Positions 62,704-64,000 of a DNA stretch of 64,000 nt are shown here, one piece after another. The position numbers and the translations under genes are program-made. The DNA lies in assembly GCA_014204635.1 (NCBI GenBank), contig JACHLS010000018.1, positions 1 through 64,000 of the forward strand. The letters are read 5' to 3'. This DNA comes from Sporosarcina luteola (GTDB lineage Bacteria; Bacillota; Bacilli; Bacillales_A; Planococcaceae). Numbering within the stretch: position 1 is the first letter of the stretch; each line of letters starts with the position of its first letter. Under the pieces are notes generated by a model, which was not told where the DNA came from, searched no databases, and worked only from the letters and a program-made list of their open reading frames with translations.

Positions 62704-63610
62704 ACCCCAAAATGTTGCCCATCCGGCGAAGCGCAGACTGAAGACAAAACCTTTGCTGATTTTGATCGGTGTTCTTCTATTTACCAATTTGCTATGGTTC
62801 ATCGGATGGTTGGTTCCCGATAAACGGCCGATCGAAGCGACAGAAGAAGTCGCTTCGGTCGCCGGCAAGCCGATCACACGGGCAGACTGGCTGCGTGCAA
62901 TGGAGAAGAAAGTAGGCCGTGACGTATTGTTGGAACTGGTGAATGAACAGGTAATGGAAGAAGCGGCGAAGAAGTATGGCATTAAAGTGACAGATGATGA
63001 AATCAATTTAGAACTTGCACTCATTACAGCGGTGGACGGGCAAACCCATTCAGGTTTGGATGTAGAAGAGACGAGGCAGAAAATCCGCTCTAATCTCATC
63101 TTAGAAAAAGTATTGACGAATGACGTGGTCATTACAGATAAAACGGTCAAGGCGCATTATCAGAAGAATGATTCCTTGTATAATATCCAAACGGCTTACC
63201 GGACTGCCGCCATCTTCTTGCCGACCGAAGAAGAAGCGAAAAAGACGGTTGAAGAGTTGGATAAGGGATCTGATTTCAATGCGCTTGCTAAAGAGCGTTC
63301 CACGGATTTGGCCTCTGCCAGTTTGGGCGGGGATATAGGATACTTGAACGCCTCATCTGAAACCGTGGATGAAGCGATTATTAAAGCGGTCCAGACGGTA
63401 AAGGAAGGTGGCGTAAGTGATGTCATCCGTTTGAAAACCGGTACATATGCAGTGATTCAAGTGAAAGAAATCATCAAAGGGCGTTCTTTTTCGTATAATG
63501 AAGTAAAGGATCACATTCGTAGAGAGCTTGCACTAGAGCAATTATCCCAGTCTGTGACTCCGGAAGCATTCTGGAAAGAATTTGATGCGGAATGGTTTTA
63601 TGGGAAGTGA
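62681..63610 (+). CDS. yacD: PrsA-like membrane foldase (YacD, PpiC family)
   Basis: A 309-residue protein with a single N-terminal membrane segment (about 27-46) and no lipobox. The chaperone part (about 60-165) is followed by a parvulin-type PpiC domain near 180-270, with AAIFLPTEEEAKK and LGGDIGYLNA. ATG 62681 is spaced eight bases from GGAAGG at 62667-62672; the TTG just before it is an alternative. It helps fold secreted proteins outside the membrane. Confidence 0.9.
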   Translation: MKYGHRREPQNVAHPAKRRLKTKPLLILIGVLLFTNLLWFIGWLVPDKRPIEATEEVASVAGKPITRADWLRAMEKKVGRDVLLELVNEQVMEEAAKKYGIKVTDDEINLELALITAVDGQTHSGLDVEETRQKIRSNLILEKVLTNDVVITDKTVKAHYQKNDSLYNIQTAYRTAAIFLPTEEEAKKTVEELDKGSDFNALAKERSTDLASASLGGDIGYLNASSETVDEAIIKAVQTVKEGGVSDVIRLKTGTYAVIQVKEIIKGRSFSYNEVKDHIRRELALEQLSQSVTPEAFWKEFDAEWFYGK

Positions 63611-63619
63611 GAAGGTGGC

Positions 63620-63647
63620 GACGGAGTAGTTCCTCCGTCTTTTTTTT
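63620..63647 (+). terminator. Terminator after the PrsA-like gene
   Basis: GACGGAG (63620-63626) pairs with CTCCGTC (63633-63639), then eight T. Confidence 0.92.
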
Positions 63648-63826
63648 GTGCGAAGATACAGCACAGCATTTTACATTGCTGCGGGAAATGTTTGGAGCGT
63701 GAAAATCAAGGGAAAAGAAGTGGTTAGAGTAAAGTTTTAAAAAACTATCTGCTAACCGTTCTATGTTGCACATAAGCTGTTGGACTAAATGATATCTTAT
63801 ACTATCGATTGAAAAGTGGTTCCTAG

Positions 63827-63856
63827 TTGACAGCGAGGACGAGAGAGGTTTATTAT
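63827..63856 (+). promoter_or_regulatory. Sigma-A promoter of cysK
   Basis: TTGACA (63827-63832) and TATTAT (63851-63856), 18 bases apart, 50 bases before the cysK start. A CymR operator is expected in this region but could not be assigned with confidence. Confidence 0.7.
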
Positions 63857-63905
63857 TAATAGAATAAAACATATCAAATTAGTAGGGATTAGGAGAGGAT
63901 ACGAT

Positions 63906-64000
63906 ATGGCGAAAGTGGGGAATTCGGTAGCGGATTTGGTAGGTCAAACACCGCTGGTCCGTGTGAACAAATTGACAGGCCCAGAAGATGCTGAAGTCTA
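63906..64000 (+). CDS. cysK: Cysteine synthase CysK, 5' end (partial)
   Basis: The first 31 codons of an O-acetylserine sulfhydrylase. MAKVGNSVADLVGQTPLVRV has the N-terminal GQTPLVRVNKL of CysK. The gene runs past the window edge, so PLP-binding residues are not visible. GGAGAGG at 63891-63897 gives the ribosome site. This is the normal neighbour of the PrsA-like gene in Bacillus. Confidence 0.92.
   Translation, partial: MAKVGNSVADLVGQTPLVRVNKLTGPEDAEV

Noticed and set aside
63648..63905. Possible S-box or T-box before cysK
   Set aside because: No conserved riboswitch elements; only an ordinary sigma-A promoter is visible.
1..64000. CRISPR array
   Set aside because: No set of regularly spaced direct repeats was seen anywhere in the window.

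Overview
The window reads as the chromosome of an endospore-forming Firmicute of the Bacillales. It carries, nearly in the order known from Bacillus subtilis, the block from the ornithine/lysine decarboxylase gene through tmk, holB, abrB, metG, rsmA, veg, purR, spoVG, glmU, prs, mfd, spoVT, divIC, spoIIE, tilS and ftsH to cysK. Sporulation genes (spoVG, sspF, fin, spoVT, yabP, yabQ, spoIIE), an uncoded tRNA CCA end and classical Gram-positive promoters fit this. A Planococcaceae member such as Sporosarcina is my best guess, from general resemblance only.

Layout. 1-260: the 3' end of a 5S rRNA gene, its terminator, and a decayed second copy of both. 529-5839: a two-component system and a three-gene ABC exporter with the gene order of the lnrJKLMN (linearmycin resistance) locus. 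5960-13091: conserved housekeeping run from yaaO to rsmI, with thymidylate kinase, the c-di-AMP receptor DarA, DNA polymerase III delta prime, RicT, YabA and RNA methyltransferases. 13160-14289: abrB and a TPR gene on the minus strand. 14491-23532: metG, tatD, yabE, rnmV, rsmA, veg, sspF, ispE, purR and ridA. 23810-25239: an inserted MarR / bactofilin-like / small membrane protein module with a possible nine-codon leader peptide. 25442-34365: spoVG, glmU, prs, ctc, pth, fin, mfd and spoVT.

34366-47350 is an accessory region splitting spoVT from yabM: an intergenic palindromic repeat, a divergent Fur-controlled siderophore uptake locus with a fused double permease, and then small lipoproteins, a metallo-hydrolase, a frameshifted Lrp-type regulator, a Nudix hydrolase, a type I signal peptidase and an MFS exporter. 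47378-64000 returns to the conserved order: yabM, yabN, rqcP, (one inserted lipoprotein-like gene), yabP, yabQ, divIC, yabR, a DinB-like gene, tRNA-Met, spoIIE, tilS, hpt, ftsH, coaX, hslO, a PrsA-like foldase and the start of cysK.

Regulatory sites are unusually readable here. Near-consensus promoters for sigma-H (spoVG), sigma-B (ctc), sigma-G (spoVT), sigma-E (yabPQ) and sigma-A (abrB, veg, marR-like gene, yabR, cysK) can be seen, along with Fur boxes and a PurBox. I found no CRISPR array, transposase, integrase or prophage gene. No clearly new biological system is evident; the best candidates for follow-up are the MarR/bactofilin-like module with its mini-ORF and the accessory region between spoVT and yabM.
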